Of a stretch of DNA of 64,000 nucleotides, positions 45,531-56,789 are shown in pieces (the stretch's first letter is position 1; every line of letters begins with the position of its first letter). A program made the position numbers and the translations under genes. Location of the stretch: the NCBI RefSeq assembly GCF_050003625.1, contig NC_134399.1:40378671-40442670 (forward strand). The letters are read 5' to 3'. The DNA comes from Haematobia irritans. Lineage: Eukaryota > Arthropoda > Insecta > Diptera > Muscidae. The notes below the pieces were generated by a model. It ran no database searches. It was given only the letters and a program-made list of their open reading frames with translations, and was not told the DNA's origin.

Positions 45531-46784
45531 TATCTAATATTGATGGTATGACCTAAAAATTTTAAATTTAATTTAAAAGCTGTGGTTTTTGGAATATTTT
45601 ACTATGCTTGAATCAAATACAGGAGTATGCAAAAGGGAATTCGCCTTTGAAATGTAGGTTGCAATAAAAATAGAGTGGAATTCTCCACTATTTATCATCA
45701 GATGATAGATACATTTATAACCCATAGGAAGATATTCTTGTTCTGTGGTCAAATGTACAACTTCTACGAAATTGAAGGCTGCCATAGAATGTTCGATTAC
45801 TTAAATTTTAGGTTGGAGTACTTTTTTAACCTTCCTATATCTTCAAAATACTAATAATGGTTTTCATATAACCCATATACTTATTTTTATAAAAAAAAAT
45901 AAAAAAACTGAAATATACATCACAAATCATGTTTGACCTACCTCTGACTTCACGCCCACGCCAATGCCCTTATTTTACAAAGTTGTAGGAAAGAAACAAA
46001 TATCCCATCCATTTCAAATTTCCACCACACGAAGGAAACAATAAAAATGGTTTGATTTATCATAACATTCGATTCTGGATGTTTCCTTTTATCCCTTTGG
46101 GGAATGCAGAAGCACAAAACATTCCAAATTTTTAATGGTCACACTAAATCTGATATGTCAATGATGGATACCATTCAGTTGTACCACACGTATCCCCAAT
46201 TTTTTGCCCCCAGACAAAACCACACATAAAGGGTCAAAAATAACAACAAATACTGCAGTGCAGCAACAGACATTTTTGTTGTTGTTTCCAATACGAAAAA
46301 AAATGGAAAGTTGCCATTTCTCATTGTTTCGTTCAGGCGGCTATTCCTTTGTTATTTCGATTTTTGTTTTGTTGTGTTTTTTGTTTTTTTTTTTTGAGTT
46401 TCTCAAACTTCAATTGTTATCCATTTACGTGAATAATCTCCATTGAGTTCTGCAGTCCTAAAAGAACAATGAGGCAGGACAAAGGGCAAAGGTGGAGATG
46501 GCCCTGAGTGGGTGCTGCTGATTTCCAAATACAAAAGAAATCCAGGGCCTTTTAATTTTGAATTTATATCATGTAGATTTGTGAAAAACCAAATAAAATC
46601 TTTATTTTAAAAGCCACAATTTTTTGGGTACACATTCTGAGCACATACGAGGGTTTTGTAGGGAAAATTTGGTTTCAAATGAAAAAAAAAAATCTGGAGA
46701 CATGGAAAATCGCAATAATTTTCCAAATTAATTAAGTTTTAGTGAAGATATTTTTATTATTGTAGGAAATGTTAACGTTATTGT
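45531..46784. other. No feature recognised
   Basis: Unique DNA. The 80-codon frame at 46204 is a T-run reading. Confidence 0.5.
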
Positions 46785-46965
46785 GGTTGTTATGTTAGTT
46801 TGACTAGCTGTTTGTTGTGTGTGTGGGGGTGCTGTTATATTTGGCTTCTGTTATGCTGGCGTGGAGAAATATAGTTTGAGAGTCATCGACAAAGCATTGA
46901 AAGCAACAGAGTAAATTAAAGCAATGAGAATAATAAGAGTGTATTTTGTATGGGAAAACTTTTGT
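46785..46965 (+). repeat. Old dispersed repeat, plus copy
   Basis: Second plus-orientation member of the family at 39337-39520. Shared words GTTAGTTTGA, TTTGAGAGTCAT, AAAGCAATGAGAAT and GTGTATTTTGTAT. It is followed by about 140 bp of AATTAA-rich DNA, as the other copy is. Confidence 0.65.
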
Positions 46966-47485
46966 AATTGATATTGGATAAATGTTAATTCAATTTAATT
47001 TAATGAATAAAAATTAATTTAGTTTAATAGTTTAATATAATATTTTAATTAAAATAAATTTAATTACATTTATGTTGCTTAATTTCAATTAAATTTAATG
47101 TTAATCAAGATTCAAGTCTACAACTCCTCGAATTCATCTCCCTTGTTTATAAATATATGAGAGTTGCTACACGCAAAAAAATAATTCTTTCCTCCCAAAC
47201 GAAATTTTAGACAAACAAAGTTCGTTTCTCATTTGCTTTTCGCTGTAAGGAAGTGTATTTGGAAGAAAAGTATATACCTTTTGTGATAAACGTTTATTCT
47301 TTTCCAGGATGTAAAAACAATTTCATAAAGACTAGCTCAAAAAAAACATTATTTTCTTGCTAATTGCATTGTCCCTCACATCTTTCTCACATCCACGAGG
47401 ATTTTTAGTTCTTAACACCTTTTCCTGTAATACCAACAATGTAGAAGAAATTATACGATTTTATAAATTTTTAAAATTTTTTTTA

Positions 47486-47560
47486 CCTTTCGCCTGGACG
47501 GAGAATCGAACCGCGGACCATGCACATTGTAAGCCAACACACTAACCACTGAGCTATGTA
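47486..47560 (-). other. tRNA-like sequence (pol III A and B boxes), minus
   Basis: On the minus strand the A box TAGCTCAGTGG occupies 47556-47546 and the B box GGTTCGATTCT 47512-47502, spaced as in a tRNA gene. The region then runs into CCGTCCAGGCG. Acceptor-stem pairing is poor and no clean cloverleaf could be drawn by eye, so this is a tRNA-derived promoter rather than a working tRNA gene. Confidence 0.75.
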
Positions 47561-47676
47561 CCTGTTATGGTCATCAATAGATAAATATCCATATAAGTTA
47601 TATTTATATAGCATAGCTTGCGGCGCCCACGAACCGAATAAACAAAGTTTATTTAACAGAAACAAACATTTAGTTT

Positions 47677-47748
47677 GGCACCGTGGAGCAGTGGTAGCTA
47701 CGTCCGACTCTCATGCCAAGGGTCGTGGGTTCGATCCCTGCTTCGGCC
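47677..47748 (+). other. tRNA-like sequence (pol III A and B boxes), plus
   Basis: A box TGGAGCAGTGG (47684-47694) and B box GGTTCGATCCC (47728-47738). The ends TTGGC (47675) and GCCAA (to 47750) can pair as the top of an acceptor stem, and the T arm GTGGG/CCTGC pairs with wobble. A T-run follows at 47753, a natural pol III stop. Whether it is charged or merely transcribed is unknown; it differs from the SINE head at 8357. Confidence 0.75.
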
Positions 47749-48092
47749 AAAGTTTTTTTTTTTTGCTTTTGTTTTTTTTTACATATATTCCAGATATATT
47801 CGGAAGATTCCGAAAAAATGTTCAACATTACATTGTACTATATTAAATTTTGAACTGTAAAATGTGTCTTATTAAAGACCTAAAGTCAGAAAAGAACAGT
47901 GTTTGATATAAACGAAATGGACTGTGTTGTTATTTCAAAAATAACTTTTTTTATTGAAAAAATAAAAATTTTGTAACAAACGAATTTTTTTGGTGATAAA
48001 AGTTTAAAATTTTCGAAGCAATTCAAAAAACTCCAACAAAAGAAAAACGTTTTCGGTACACGTTTTCCAAACGTTTTTTTTCTTTGCGTGTA

Positions 48093-49041
48093 TAGCTTGC
48101 GATACAAAAGGCCCAACAAATTCACTCTTGAACACAAATCTAAACTAACCAACCAGAGCTTGAGCAAAATTGTTGCGGCCAAAATGAAAAAAAAAAATTA
48201 CAAACGGCAAACAAACGGGCGTTGGGCATCATCAAGCATCAACAAAGCAACAATGGTTTTTTTATGGTCATTTCAATGGTTCGTTGGTTAGTTGGTCTGG
48301 TAGATTGATGGTTATGATACAATTATGCCATTATTCATTTCGGCTTTAGAAGAAGATGAAGCATTCGGCACTGCCTGCGGTAGACATTTGAATGGACGGC
48401 TGAAGAAAAGGAACAAGCCTCTATTTCTACAGTTACATGAATTATTTTTTTTTTTGTAGTTGCGGTTTGTTGTTTTTGTAACACGCTTGTTTATAAGGGG
48501 GGTCATTTTCTGCTTGGAAGTTTTTTCTTAGATCTTGGGTTAATTTCCCATTTCGTTTACGGGACTTTCGTATTTATGCAGAGGTCAATTTAGTTGCTGC
48601 ATACCAACCATGGGATTTTCAACAAATGATAATGATGATGTGGTCTACGTTTTCATTTTTTATTTCAATTTGTGTGTTTTTTTTCTGTTCATCATCATGG
48701 GTCATGCAGCAAGAAAGCATCCACACAAAAAAAAATGGTGTGAGAAAATTTCCAACAAACTTTGAAAGTTTTTTGTTTGGGTTTTTTTCCGTTACTCTTT
48801 ATGTTTTGTTTTCTCTTTTTCTACTAAATTACACAAAATAAATAATGTGCACCCCAAAAGAAATATATACAGTGTAGGCCATATCAGGCAATAAGAAAGA
48901 AACACAAGGAGATTAAAACTCAAATAGGGCATTGATAATACAGAGGGGATAACATTACTCGATGGTTTTTGTTTCCAAAAATCATTTTAACATGCCATTT
49001 CACTTTAATTTAATTCAATTCCATTCCATTTAATGTTAGTT
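48093..49041. other. No feature recognised
   Basis: Unique DNA with T-runs. The frames at 48088, 48312 and 48626 are low-complexity. Confidence 0.5.
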
Positions 49042-49382
49042 AAGTTAAGTTAGGTTAGGTGGCAGCCCGATGTATCAGGCTCACTTAGACTATGCAGTCC
49101 ATTGTGATACCACATTGGTGAACTTCTCTCTTATCACTGAGTGCTGCCCGATTCCATGTTAAGCTCAATGACAAAGGACCTCCTTTTTATAGCCGAGTCC
49201 GAACGGCGTTCCACATTGTAGTGAAACCACTTAAAGAAGCTTTGAAACTCTCAGAAATGTCACCAGCATTACCGCTGAAAAACTTTTTGGTGTTCGGTCG
49301 AAGCAGGAATCGAACCCACGACCTTGTGTGTGCAAGGCGGGCATGCTAACCATTGCACCACGGTGGCTCCCTAAGTTAAGTT
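49042..49382 (-). mobile_element. Near-full-length SINE with target duplication
   Basis: AAGTTAAGTT at 49042-49051 and 49373-49382. On the minus strand it has the A box TGGTGCAATGG, B box GGTTCGATTCC, body and CCTAACCTAA tail of the copy at 8357-8709. It lacks about 20 bp of the body (the GGATTATCCCACCTCAG region). The duplication is perfect. Confidence 0.93.
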
Positions 49383-49417
49383 GATTTCATTTAATTTTAT
49401 ATTAATCTCTAGAAGGT

Positions 49418-49482
49418 TCCCTTAATCTACTCACTCCATTAAATACTCAGAACTTCTCTCTTACCGATAATGCTGCCCATTG
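49418..49482 (-). mobile_element. Short SINE relic
   Basis: GAACTTCTCTCTTACCGATA then ATGCTGCCCAT matches the SINE's GAACTTCTCTCTTATCACTG then AGTGCTGCCCGAT on the antisense. Only about 60 bp remain, 36 bp beyond the complete copy. Confidence 0.55.
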
Positions 49483-51548
49483 ATAAGAGAGAAGTTTATC
49501 ATAATTAACTGAAAAGTATAAGAGAGACTTTACCTAACGTGAGATTTACTACAGGCAATGACCTACTTGGGTTTGAAGAATACTGTATTAAAAGCAATAT
49601 TTGTCGATTTATGGGTTTTTGGCCTGATGGTTAGTGTGGCTGTAATTGAACCTAACCTAATCGAACAAAATCTAATAATCACGGTTCAGGATATCTACTC
49701 CCATCTGGTTAATGTTTCTTCAATAAACATTGACTTCTTCAAGTTTATCCCACACTGTAAAAGAGTAACTAAGTTTACAAATATTTTCCAAAAAAAAAAA
49801 ACGAACTCAACGTTAGTTTATATGGCTCCAATTTTTTCCCCGTTTGCGCTTAAACTAACTGGGACAGAGAGGAAAGCAAGAGGGTGGGTATATGTATGTC
49901 TATGTCATCCTATCTGAAAACATCATCAGGGCGAACATTGAGGTTACAAGTAAACGAGCACGAAAACGTTTTTTTTTTTTTGCCTTTGCCAAGTTGATAA
50001 CAAAGGCAACTCTAAATATTTGCCTTTCAACTTTCAGCAAAAATAGAATGCTCCTTGGGTTTCATGTGTGCACATGTGCCCAAGTCAGTGGAGTACCTTG
50101 GCAAATATCTATGGCCTTGTATTGGTGTGCACGAAAGTAGAAATGTATCGCAATGTCTTTTGCTACATTGATATGTTAATGTTATTGATATGCAGGCGCG
50201 TGTTACAAGACGGGCTAAAGAACGTCTTGAAATATGTCCCAACAATGACTTTCATTTCCCTTGGCTCATATTTCCAGGGAAAACTGAATTAATTCCCACG
50301 TTCACAGTCGGGATTTACAGTATTTACTCTCAGTCTCTCACACGTTTTCAGAGCGTAAATACCGATACATATATGTGCCAATGATTGAGGACACATTGAA
50401 GGACAACAACATTCTACACTCCCACTCACTTACACATACACACAAACGTTTTGGGGGGAATATACGATGCAGGCCCAACTAAAGTTGACACTATGGCAAA
50501 GCATGAAAGTGTTTATGAGATGTGTGTGAGGTTATGGGTGTTTTATTTAAGCGCATTTGCTTTGAATTGATTTTATTTCTGGCATCACCTCATTAAACAT
50601 TGAGATCACAAACTCCCACACACTCTTACTACACCAATATTGAATTGCACATACACGTTTACATTTTCCTAAGGAAAACAAGCATCATGTCCTCACTAAT
50701 GAAAAAAACGGAATCTTTGAAGCTCCGTAACTGTTTTGCCCTACGTATTTGGGGTTCTTTATTTACCCCCCTCTTTCCCACCAAAAGAAAACATTTTACT
50801 CGAATATTTATGAGTTCATGAAGTGCCTCGGGAAGAATAGAAGGCAGTCAAGATATTGCTCCTTTAGTTTTTCACTCAATTTTCATCACCATCATCGTTT
50901 GCAAGAGTTGGAGAATAGCTCTAGCAAAGGGCTCTTCTATTCATGTCACATCCCTAGAAAATATGGAAATCATACGTTTTGTTTTAAGTGCAACATGCTT
51001 CTTAATGAGAATTCCTCCATTTGTTTTGGATCAATGAGTGCAATAGTAAAGCGCCTACAAAATTTCTGCTGCTAAATAACAAATTAGACACAGTGATAGT
51101 GAGACAACGGGAAATTTTCAAATTACAAATATTAAATTAAATCTACATCGTACTGAGTGAATTTCCTTGTTGTAAGATTTTTTATTTATTTGTGAAACTT
51201 CCTGGTACATCAAGGTATATGTCTTATAACTTCACACTAGAATCATCTTATTCAATAAAAATTAAAATTTTAAATGTGAATAAAACTGCAGAAATTGTAA
51301 GTGGTTTTTAATTGTTATTTAAATAAAAATTAATTCAATGACGTTTAAACGTTCGAGTGTTGTAGATGGTTTGGATATCATTGGGTATTTGATTCCAGAG
51401 ACGTATTGCACTAGTGTTGTAAATTTTGATTACTTTTGACTACTCGGTACTTTAATAAGAAAAATTGTGGGTACTTTCTTCTTCTTTTTTATGTTTAGTA
51501 AAACGGATTCCACCACGGATTTCAAAGTCTGCCGTTATGGATATAAAG
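49483..51548. other. No feature recognised
   Basis: Single-copy DNA of more balanced composition. Several 70-119-codon frames (49558, 49892, 50749) overlap on both strands without any recognisable domain. Confidence 0.5.
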
Positions 51549-51628
51549 GTTAGGTTAGGTTAACGTGGTAACCCGATTTGATTCAGACTCACTTAGACTC
51601 ACTCAGTCCATTGAGATACCACATTAAC
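51549..51628 (-). mobile_element. SINE 3' relic
   Basis: GGTTAGGTTAGGTTAACGTG, then CACTTAGACT, CAGTCCATTG and GATACCACATT correspond to the tail and last 70 bp of the SINE in antisense, with a small duplication of ACTCACTTAG. Confidence 0.8.
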
Positions 51629-51650
51629 TCAAAGTACATATTACATATAG

Positions 51651-52831
51651 GCACGGTTGTTCTTGATAAGTCCCCGGTCTGACACATAGATGGCGTCGCT
51701 AGTATAAAATGCATATTATTTTTATATATAGTACCAACCTTCAAATGCTTCGTGTCAAAATTTGACGTCTGTAAGTCAATTAGTTTGTGAGCGTCTTTTG
51801 TGAAGCAACTTTTGTTATTGTGAAAAAAATGGAAAAAAAGGAATTTCGTGTTTTGATAAAATACTGTTTTCTGAAGGGGAAAAATACGGTGGAAGCAAAA
51901 ACTTGGCTTGATAATGAGTTTCCGGATTCTGTCCCAGCGAAATCAACAATAATTGATTGGTATACAAATTCAAGCGTGGTGAAATGAGCACAGAGGACGG
52001 CGATCGCAGTGGACGCCCGAAAGAGGTGGTTACCGACGAAAACATCAAAAAAATCCTCAAAATGATTTTGAATGACCGTAAAATGAAGTTGATCGAGATA
52101 TCAGAGGCCTTAAAGATATCAAAGGAACGTGTTGGTCATATCATTCATCAATATTTGGATATGCGGAAGCTCTGTGCAAAATGGGTGCCGCGCGAGCTCA
52201 CATTTGACCAAAAACAACAACGTGTTGATGATTCTGAGCGGTGTTTGCAGCTGTTAAATCGTAATACACCCGAGTTTTTCCCGTCGATATGTGACAATGG
52301 ATGAAACATGGCTCCATCACTACACTCCTGAGTCCAATCGACAGTCGGCTGAGTGGACAGCGACCGGTGATCCGTCTCCGAAGCGTGGAAAGACTAAAAA
52401 GTCCGCTGGCAAAGTAATGGCTTCTGTTTTTTGGGATGCGCATGGAATAATTTTTATCGATTATCTTGAGAAGGGAAAAACCATCAACAGTGACTATTAT
52501 ATGGCGTTATTGGAGCGTTTGAAGGTCGAAATCGCTTCCCCACCCACCGTATTCACCAGATCTGGCCCCCAGCGACTTTTTCTTGTTCTCAGACCTCAAA
52601 AGGATGCTCGCAGGGAAAAAATTGGGCTGCAATGAAGAGGTGATCGCCGAAACTGAGGCCTATTTTGAGGCAAAACCGAAGGAGTACTACCAAAATGGTA
52701 TCAAAAAATTGGAAGGTCGTTATAATCGTTGTATCGCTCTTGAAGGGAACTATGTTGAATAATAAAAACGAATTTAGAAAAAAAAAAGTGTTTTTCTTTG
52801 TTAGACCGGGGACTTATCAGCCAACCTGTTA
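51651..52831 (+). mobile_element. irritans-subfamily mariner (Himar-like), internally deleted
   Basis: The 3' inverted repeat ends GGGGACTTATCAGCCAACCT followed by GT and TA (52830-52831). The 5' repeat is damaged in its outer half (ACGGTTGTTCTTGATAAG, then TCCCCGGTCT). Between them is a single transposase gene with frameshifts and a missing stretch near 52530. Termini and coding text match the Himar1/irritans group that I recall from horn fly; the match is from memory, not a search. It lies directly beside a SINE relic and a LINE 5' piece. Confidence 0.92.
51829..52762 (+). pseudogene. Mariner transposase pseudogene (DD34D type)
   Basis: ATG at 51829 starts MEKKEFRVLIKYCFLKGKNT, the N-terminal helix-turn-helix half. 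A one-base loss near 51970 shifts frame; the reading continues RGEMSTEDGDRSGRPKEV, then EALKISKERVGHIIHQYLDM. A one-base gain near 52282 shifts again into MTMDETWLHHYTPE, which keeps the first catalytic Asp. About 120 bp relative to intact irritans mariners is missing after LLERLKVEIA, removing the block with the second catalytic Asp. The third Asp region and the C-terminus (...KKLEGRYNRCIALEGNYVE) follow in other frames to TAA at 52760-52762. Intact members have about 348 residues. It cannot make active enzyme. Confidence 0.93.
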
Positions 52832-52983
52832 TGTTACTTGTTTGAGAAATGGACAATGAAGTTAGTACTCGAATTGTGCGGCCTGTGCTTGAAGTAATTG
52901 CTTGTGTATTCGTTGCAGAGGTTTGGTTTCAACTGAAGTTAAATATTTGGGCAATGACCAAGAGTTAGGCCCAATTAGTCGAA
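52832..52983 (+). other. Probable 5' leader of a LINE
   Basis: 150 bp between the mariner and the ORF1-like ATG. Assigned to the LINE only by position. Confidence 0.35.
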
Positions 52984-53751
52984 ATGTCGACAGGTTGCGA
53001 TTCCTTTCCTAAGGTAACGACATCAAAAGGAGGTAATCCCTCAAAAAAGAGATTCAAGGAACGCAGAAATACCTTGCTTATCCTAAAGAAATTAGGATCA
53101 GTCGATCCGAGCACGTTGTCGACTAAGCAAAGCAATTCCTTAAAATGAGCACAAAGAATTCTTGAAGCTGGAAAAAGGGAAAGAACGCCGGATGAACTGC
53201 CATCTTCCAAAAGGCATCAAAGATCGTTTATGACGGCGATTGTTAACAGGGGAGCAGTGGACGGTATTGTTCCAAAGTACAAGTGGGGGAAATTGAAAAT
53301 GCTTTGTCTGGTGTCTAATCACAGGTGCTGGAAAGGTTTCCCGGACCAGATCCTCGACACCAAGAGGCTGGTTGGTATGAAGGACGATTTAAGATAGACG
53401 CATTTGAGGACCAGAGGTCTATAAAATGTTTTACAGCGGCTTTGGCACTAATTGGTGACGATTGGGAAGGAGCTGCTCTAGAGTTAGTGGAAAAGAAAGA
53501 CATACCGGCTAGACCTAGAGTACATGCATGGATACCTGCAAACCATCTCGACCCTGAACCTTTTTTTAAAGAGACTAAGACAATTCAATTGGGCATTGGA
53601 ATGAAATGGATGGATTGAACCTAGGGTTATTGTGAGAGTCACAGAGATCTGTGAAGAGCACATTCTTGATGACTCCATCGAAACGGCTGATGTGACGGTT
53701 GTTGAAAATCTTGATGATTCTACGGATCCTACAGATAAATCTTCATTGTAA
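52984..53751 (+). pseudogene. LINE ORF1-like pseudogene with DUF4780-like region
   Basis: From ATG 52984 (MSTGCDSFPKVTTSKGGNPS) the frame has a TGA near 53144, continues AQRILEAGKRERTPDELPSS, then shifts by one base near 53320 into VLERFPGPDPRHQEAGWYEG, and again near 53610 to end ...VENLDDSTDPTDKSSL before TAA at 53749-53751. The stretch with LIGDDWEGAALELVEKKDIP resembles the W-E-G-A-x-L-x-V-x-x-x-x-I-P-x-R-P pattern of the DUF4780 family common in insect retrotransposon ORF1s (recalled, moderate certainty). An overlapping ORF2 start downstream supports ORF1. One stop and two frameshifts make it dead. Confidence 0.7.
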
Positions 53752-53870
53752 GTCTGCTTGTGTTGCCTTAAAAGTACTCCTAATGAAAGGGGACATAGAT
53801 ATAGTTCTTATTTAAGAACCATATGTTTATAGGAACAAGTTTTTACCGTTAAACCCATCCGATTATTTCC
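53738..53870 (+). pseudogene. LINE ORF2 start, endonuclease N-terminus
   Basis: In a frame overlapping the end of ORF1: NLHCKSACVALKVLLMKGDI, then DIVLI, a stop (TAA at 53812) where Gln is expected, and EPYVYRNKF. N-L-(x)n-S/A...I-x-L-I-Q-E-P-Y is the start of the apurinic-type endonuclease of fly LINEs. It is cut off at about 53870, where LINE sequence in the opposite orientation begins. Confidence 0.75.
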
Positions 53871-53874
53871 TTAT

Positions 53875-54840
53875 TTGAATCAACCCGATTGTTCCAAAAA
53901 TATTAGCAGACTGCTTAAGTTAAGATTTTCCAGGTCCGCAAGTAATCTGAAGCTGTATGCTCCAAAAATTCGCTTATGCCTTATACAAAATGCAGGCCAT
54001 TCCATTTGACTCCTTTTCCTCTGCATCATGACAGCTCATTCAGTAGTTATTATACTTTGCGCCAATAGTTTTTGCAAACTCGCCTATCGGGCAGCGACCC
54101 GTTATAACAGATATCAAGAGTGTATCTGACGTCTTGAGAACACTAGCATTTCTAATGTGCGATTTAAGTTTAAATGGGGCCATATTTGCTTGATGTCGTT
54201 GCAACCCTTGCATTTCTCCCATCAGACGTTTACCATCATAACAGACTTCTCATACAGTAGGAATTTACAGGTAGCCAGAGGCAGAACAACAGATTCTAGT
54301 TCCCCTGGAATATGAAAGGTAGTTCCTACCATTGCTAACTCATCCTCTTCGCAGTTCCCCGGTATGTTCCTATGGCCAGGCAACCATATTAGGTGAATGT
54401 TGTACTGCTCAGCCATCTCGTTGAGGGATTTGCGGCAGTCGATGTCCGTTTTCGAGTTAAGGAACATAGAGTCAAAGGATTTTATTGCAGGTTGCCTGTC
54501 TGAGTATATATTAATGCCAACATTTGTTGGAACATTACTTCTCAGCCAATTCGCCACCTCTCTTATTGCTAATATTTCAGCCTGAAAAACACAACGGTGA
54601 TTAGGTAATCGTTTCGCTATTCGAAGTTACAGGTCTTTAGAATATACTACGAAACCCACTTGTCCATCCAATTTGGAGCCATCGGTGTAGAAATCTATAT
54701 AACGTTGGTAGTTCTAAAACCTCCATCTAATGTTTGAAGGTATTCACATCGTAAAATTAATGTAAATGATATAGGAATATCAACGAAATTTTCCATACTC
54801 TCTGGAGAGACTAGGCACTTACTGTAACGAAGTATTCGTT
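53875..54840 (-). pseudogene. LINE ORF2 3' part: RNase H and C-terminal tail, broken
   Basis: On the minus strand from about 54840: CLVSPESMENFVDIPISFTL, then YTDG-type ISTDGSKLDGQVGFVVYSKDL (stop), LPNHRCVFQAEILAIREVAN, SDRQPAIKSFDS, LIWLPGHRNIPGNCEEDELA: the D-G-S, E-I-L-A-I, S-D-x-x-x-A and W-x-P-G-H-x-x-x-x-G-N-E-x-A-D-x-x-A order of RNase H (the last Asp lies in a small change, CEEDELA). Then VITGRCPIGEFA, YNNYC, CHDAEEKES and a shifted tail ending near LEQSG. Several stops and shifts. Same general type as the LINE at 6039-6598, but a different family by sequence. Confidence 0.85.
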
Positions 54841-56785
54841 ACATAAATTTATTTCGTTATGGATATTTATATAAATTTATTTCTATGGATTATATTTAAT
54901 TTTACACTTTTGAAATATTATCATTATTAGTATAAATGAATTATAAAAAGAGAGAGAAAACACACAACAGCTACTCTTTGATTATTATTGTAAATAATTG
55001 CTATTGTAAAGGTTTCATACTCTTCTACACTCTCACACTCTCACTCTCACAATATGAGTCATCACTACAGGCTGTGTGGCTCAGTGATAATCATTTTGCG
55101 ATTAGTCGGACTTCACACGTCATCGTGTGAGGACAGTTGCCGCAAGTACGAACGGCTTCGGTAACTGCCTCACTCGCATACGTTGGTCTGACTTAAACGT
55201 AGTTGTGCAGAGAGAGGCTACTGCTCTTAACAGCCATACTTCTCAGGCATATTAGGGCACAGGGTGTCTACTGGTTCCAATGGCCATAGATCCCAGGCTA
55301 CCCAGTAGTGCACAGGGGGTTATTGGTTTTTTACAGCCTTTATCCCCAGGCGTTTTGGTGTCTACTAATACACTAATATATCCCTAATCTCCTTTATTGG
55401 AAACCGACTGCTAAGAAATACTTGGCCCTTTGTTTTTTAGAGAGTCTTCCAGGAACACCGAAGGAGGCGGTTCACTTTTTTTTTTGCTGCTGTGTGTTTT
55501 CTATTTCCAGTAGACTTTTTTACTTAAAAAAAAGGAATATTTTGTTAATAAAAAATTATTAAAAGAATCAAATATTTCTTTTTTTCTGGAACCGACGAGG
55601 CTACCCTGGTAAACATCCTTATATTACAATACTGAAAATTAAACCCGTTTTTTTAAGTCTAATTAAATATTTTCTCTTACCGTTAAAGTTGACATCACAA
55701 TCAAATCGTTTACCTGGAAATACAAAAGAAAAGATTATGTGAGAAATGCCAGTAATAAAATATAAACAATAAAATCTCTTTTGTAATCACTACAATACGA
55801 AAAGATTAAATTTCTAAAATATATAGAATATGGAATTTAGAGTTATTTCTTTGTGGGATATTTTGTTGATGGAATTTAATTTTTATATTAAAAGAAAGAA
55901 TAACAAATGTAACTGTAGTTGATATCATGGGGATAATCTCTTAAGATAAGGACAAAGTAATATTTATTTTTTTTGTCGAAATAAAATTTTTAAGTAATTG
56001 AAACTTCAAGTGTTAAGTTGAGTACTTTATTTTCGTATCTGTAGACAAACTGTATACAAATCAAATATTTCTCCCATTTGTATACAATGAAAAATACTTT
56101 GTACCAAACAAAATTCCAATAAGCCAAGTTATGGATTTTTCTTAAAGACCCTATAGAACCGAAGGAGATTTCAAGCAATGTCATATTCAATATTTTATAG
56201 TTGGTTTTAAAGAAAACAAACTTATACGTACAAAAAAAAACATTGTGTAGTTTGTTTTTACTGTAGGATTTTTCTTTTTCCTTTCAGACAAGTTTTGTCC
56301 CATAATTGGAATAACAACCTATTTTTCTTAAAGAATAAATACACCAGAAGATTTATATTTCCTATTCATGTTGACTTCTAGTTAATAGTGAAAGTCGAGC
56401 AAATTCTTGAACTCATTTGATACCTTTTTAAACACTTTTAAAATCTAATCCTTTTCTATGAATTTAACTCCTTTGTCTAGAACAAAGTAAAGCAAAACCA
56501 AAAAGTATGGCGTCATCATTTTTTTTTTTTATATCAGCCCCATTATAAAATCCATTTGAAAAACTTTTGAAAGATACCAAACTTTGAAAGTTTATTGCAT
56601 GCATTGAATTTATGAGTAGTACTGGTACTGTGGGTCCAAGACCTTGTAAGACCACATAAAATCGACAATTTAAATGTCTGAAAAGAAAGGCCAGGCACAA
56701 CAAAATTATTAGTACAAATTTACATTGAAATACATTTTAAATTTTAATTAAATTAAATGAAATTAATTAAATTAAATGAAAATTT
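54841..56785. other. No feature recognised
   Basis: CT-rich run near 55022-55052 and T-runs. A GTGTGGCTCAGTGATAATCA word at 55073 looks like a pol III A box but has no B box downstream. Frames are low-complexity. Confidence 0.5.
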
Positions 56786-56789
56786 TCAG

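Larger units (their letters stand above)
47168..48092. mobile_element. 921-bp TA-flanked MITE carrying two divergent tRNA-like sequences
   Basis: TA at 47168-47169 and 48091-48092. Left end CACGCAAAAAAATAATTC, right end TTTTTTTTCTTTGCGTG; a CAAACG word follows inside both ends (near 47198 and 48067), the right one in inverse. Near the centre are two tRNA-like units back to back, one on minus (47486-47560) and one on plus (47677-47748), each with A and B boxes and each followed by a T- or A-rich stretch. Nothing codes for protein. Confidence 0.75.

Noticed and set aside
47677..47748. Functional tRNA genes at 47486-47560 and 47677-47748
   Set aside because: A and B boxes are good but acceptor and anticodon stems do not fold cleanly, and both lie inside a transposable element.
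51376..51540. Fragment of the hAT-like element (GTACTTT words)
   Set aside because: Short AT-rich matches only; neither the CAGGGATGG end nor the duplication is present.
52984..54840. Twin-priming inversion of a single LINE
   Set aside because: The inverted 5' piece lies beyond the 3' end, not upstream of the 3' piece as twin priming predicts.
55073..55150. A third tRNA-like head
   Set aside because: Only an A-box-like word is present. No B box follows at the right distance.
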